Positions 62,130 to 64,000 of a DNA stretch of 64,000 nucleotides are shown one piece after another. The notes under the pieces were generated by a model. That model made no database searches. It saw nothing but the letters and a program-made list of their open reading frames with translations, and was not told the DNA's origin. The first letter of the stretch is position 1; each line of letters starts with the position of its first letter. Position numbers and translations under genes: made by a program. This DNA comes from Hyphomicrobiales bacterium (lineage in GTDB: Bacteria > Pseudomonadota > Alphaproteobacteria > Rhizobiales > Rhizobiaceae): assembly GCA_003577315.1 (NCBI GenBank), contig QEVK01000006.1, forward strand, positions 1-64,000, written 5' to 3'.

Positions 62130-62216
62130 GGCGGCGGACGATTCGCCGCTGTTGAACATCCGCCATCTTTCGCGAAGCCGCTTGGCGAAGTCGCGGGAAA
62201 GAGCCTATATCGGAAC

Positions 62217-63143
62217 ATGACCACGCGGCTCTACTCGCATTCGATCTATCTCGAACACCTGACGCCCGCCGGCCATCCCGAACGGCCGGACCGCCTGCGC
62301 GCGATCCAGCGCGTGCTGGAGGACGAGGCGTTCCAGTATCTCGACCGGCGCGAGGCGCCCGACGGCGACGAGGCGGCGATCCTCCACGCCCACCCGGAGG
62401 AGCACCGCGAGCGCGTGCGCCAGCGCATCCCGCAGGAGGGGCTGGCGCGCATCGACGCCGACACCACGGCAAGCCCGTTGAGCTGGCAGGCCGCGCTCAC
62501 CGCCATCGGCGCGGCCAACGCGGCGGTGGACGACGTCTTTTCCGGCGCGGCCGACAACGTCTTCGTCGCCGCCCGTCCGCCCGGCCACCACGCCGAGAAG
62601 ACGACGGCGATGGGCTTCTGCTTCTTCAACACCGCCGCCATCGCCGCAAGGCACGCGCAGAAGACGCACGGCGCCGAGCGCGTCGCCATCGTCGACTGGG
62701 ACGTCCACCACGGCAACGGCACGCAGGACATCTTCTGGAACGACCCGTCCGTGCTCTATTGCTCGACGCACCAGATGCCGCTTTACCCCGGCACCGGGGG
62801 GAAGGACGAGACCGGCGCCGGCAACATCGTCAACGCGCCGCTCGCCGCCAACGACGGCGGCCATCATTTCCGCGAGGCGTTCGAAACGCGCGTGCTCACC
62901 GCCATCGACGCCTTCCGGCCGGACCTGATCGTCGTCTCGGCCGGCTTCGACGCGCACCACCGCGACCCGCTCGCCGAGATCAACCTCACGGAGGAGGATT
63001 TCGACTGGGCGACCGGAAAGCTGATGGACCGCGCCGGCCGCTGGTCCTCGAACCGGCTGGTCAGCCTGCTGGAGGGCGGCTACGACCTGCACGGGCTGGC
63101 CTTCTCCGTCGCCGCCCATGTCCGCCGCCTGATGAATGGATGA
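62217..63143 (+). CDS. Histone-deacetylase-family amidohydrolase
   Basis: A 308-residue arginase/deacetylase-fold Zn enzyme. Zinc and catalytic residues lie in '[20 protein letters not shown]', '[18 protein letters not shown]' and '[19 protein letters not shown]', with the final 'LLEGGYDL'. Bacterial members act on acetylated polyamines or small amides; the substrate is not shown. It ends four bases before xseB. Confidence 0.92.
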   Translation: MTTRLYSHSIYLEHLTPAGHPERPDRLRAIQRVLEDEAFQYLDRREAPDGDEAAILHAHPEEHRERVRQRIPQEGLARIDADTTASPLSWQAALTAIGAANAAVDDVFSGAADNVFVAARPPGHHAEKTTAMGFCFFNTAAIAARHAQKTHGAERVAIVDWDVHHGNGTQDIFWNDPSVLYCSTHQMPLYPGTGGKDETGAGNIVNAPLAANDGGHHFREAFETRVLTAIDAFRPDLIVVSAGFDAHHRDPLAEINLTEEDFDWATGKLMDRAGRWSSNRLVSLLEGGYDLHGLAFSVAAHVRRLMNG

Positions 63144-63147
63144 ACCG

Positions 63148-63399
63148 ATGGCCGACGCGACCAACGACGACATCAAGGCCCTGAGCTTCGAGCAGGCGCT
63201 GGAGGCGCTGGAGCGCATCGTCGACGACCTCGAGCGCGGCGACGTGCCGCTCGACCAGTCGATCCGCATCTACGAGCGCGGCGAGGCGCTGAAGGCCCAT
63301 TGCGAGAAGCTCTTGAAAGCCGCCGAGGACAAGGTCGAGAAGATCCGCCTGTCGCGCGACGGCAAGCCCGCCGGCACCGAGCCGCTCGACCCGGACTGA
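63148..63399 (+). CDS. xseB: Exodeoxyribonuclease VII small subunit
   Basis: An 83-residue helical hairpin: '[20 protein letters not shown]', '[20 protein letters not shown]' and '[15 protein letters not shown]'. It assembles with XseA, whose gene is not here, to form exonuclease VII. The ATG at 63148 gives the usual N-terminus; an in-frame ATG at 63136 overlaps the HDAC-like gene. Confidence 0.94.
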   Translation: MADATNDDIKALSFEQALEALERIVDDLERGDVPLDQSIRIYERGEALKAHCEKLLKAAEDKVEKIRLSRDGKPAGTEPLDPD

Positions 63400-63515
63400 C
63401 GAAGACGTGAACATGCCGTCGCGGGGAAGACGGGTGTAACCTCCCGGACGGCGGGAGTAGTCTGTCGGCTGGACGAGACGCGCGGCTTCGCCCGCGCAAC
63501 CATGGAGGCCCCGCC

Positions 63516-64000
63516 ATGAGCTTCTTTCCCGGAAACGACCCGCAGCCCGGCGATGCCTTCGCCTGCGACGCCATCGAGACGCTGATCGTCCCCAACGCCC
63601 GCGACATCGACGGCTTTTCCGTGCGCCGGGCGCTGCCGACGGCGCGGCGTCGGCTGGTCGGCCCGTTCATCTTCTTCGACCGCATGGGGCCGGCGATCCT
63701 GCGCGGCGGCCAGGCGCTCGACGTGCGGCCGCACCCGCATATCGGGCTTTCGACCGTCACCTATCTGTTCGACGGCAGGATCAGGCATCGCGATTCGCTC
63801 GGCACCGAGATGGTGATCGAGCCGGGCGACGTGAACCTGATGACCGCCGGGCGCGGCATCGTCCATTCCGAGCGCTCGCCGCAGGAGCTGCGCGGCGGCC
63901 CGCTGTCGATCTCCGGCCTCCAGACCTGGCTCGCCCTGCCGGACGGCAAGGAGGAGATCGCGCCGGCCTTCGGGCACACCGTCCGCGCCGACCTGCCCAC
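63516..64000 (+). CDS. Pirin family protein (N-terminal part, cut by window end)
   Basis: The first 161 residues are present and open to the window end. The Pirin N-terminal cupin shows metal ligands in '[20 protein letters not shown]' and '[20 protein letters not shown]', then '[14 protein letters not shown]'. Pirins are Fe-binding cupins, some with quercetinase activity. The ATG at 63516 follows GGAGG (CATGGAGGCCCCGCC). The C-terminal half lies outside the window. Confidence 0.9.
   Translation, partial: MSFFPGNDPQPGDAFACDAIETLIVPNARDIDGFSVRRALPTARRRLVGPFIFFDRMGPAILRGGQALDVRPHPHIGLSTVTYLFDGRIRHRDSLGTEMVIEPGDVNLMTAGRGIVHSERSPQELRGGPLSISGLQTWLALPDGKEEIAPAFGHTVRADLP

Overview
The window reads as chromosome from a GC-rich alphaproteobacterium of the Hyphomicrobiales, most likely Phyllobacteriaceae-like (Mesorhizobium/Aminobacter/Chelativorans relatives). 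The evidence is the split F0 ATP synthase operon (atpI-atpB-atpE-b'-b without F1 genes), a RibBX-type ribB, DUF1344, DUF6101 and Usg proteins, SleB, and copies of a rhizobial-type dispersed repeat. The species call is inference; the gene families and layout are read from the sequence.

Positions 1-5,600 are an AT-richer, decaying accessory segment. It holds a C-terminal hydantoinase-A fragment, an ABC permease N-terminus spliced to an ABC binding-protein C-terminus, an intact RidA gene and class-III aminotransferase, a LacI regulator, and fused scraps of IS91-type and ISL3-type transposases. From 5,556 a Pho box precedes a three-gene ABC importer of the 2-aminoethylphosphonate type. Positions 9,571-12,317 form a small regulon: a MerR gene lies between two minus-strand genes, an old yellow enzyme and a DJ-1/Hsp31-like protein, and each of these has a promoter with a 19-bp spacer and nearly identical dyad. 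Positions 12,421-16,362 hold small hypothetical genes and a methyltransferase plus small membrane protein. These are divergent, across a three-unit Pho box, from a membrane sulfatase-like protein (16,563-18,158). Gamma-glutamyltransferase, an ABC-2 exporter and SpoVR follow.

At about 23,850 the DUF444 (yeaH) gene is cut and joined tail-to-tail to a terminase fragment. This begins a prophage remnant (tape measure, Xre repressor with divergent operators, S24-like protein, and a tRNA-Arg-like RNA with no D arm) that runs to the 3' end of a tRNA-Gln at 28,107. Beyond it the window is mostly housekeeping: sleB, the F0 operon, rnhB, a radical SAM protein, moaB, ispE, sppA, a trmN6-like gene, a polyprenyl synthase, a TPR-LysM protein, and glyQ, an isochorismatase and glyS. 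After these come sua5, an FAD oxidoreductase, ubiA, purD, an acyl-CoA dehydrogenase with enoyl-CoA hydratase, pdxH, dnaJ-like, fabI, aroC, ribBX, an HDAC-like gene, xseB and a pirin cut by the window end.

The main unusual signals are: the two Pho boxes, the MerR regulon, the D-armless tRNA, a 118-bp tandem duplication that makes two glyS-headed mini-ORFs, a three-member hairpin repeat with compensating stems, and several genes whose stop codons lie inside repeats.
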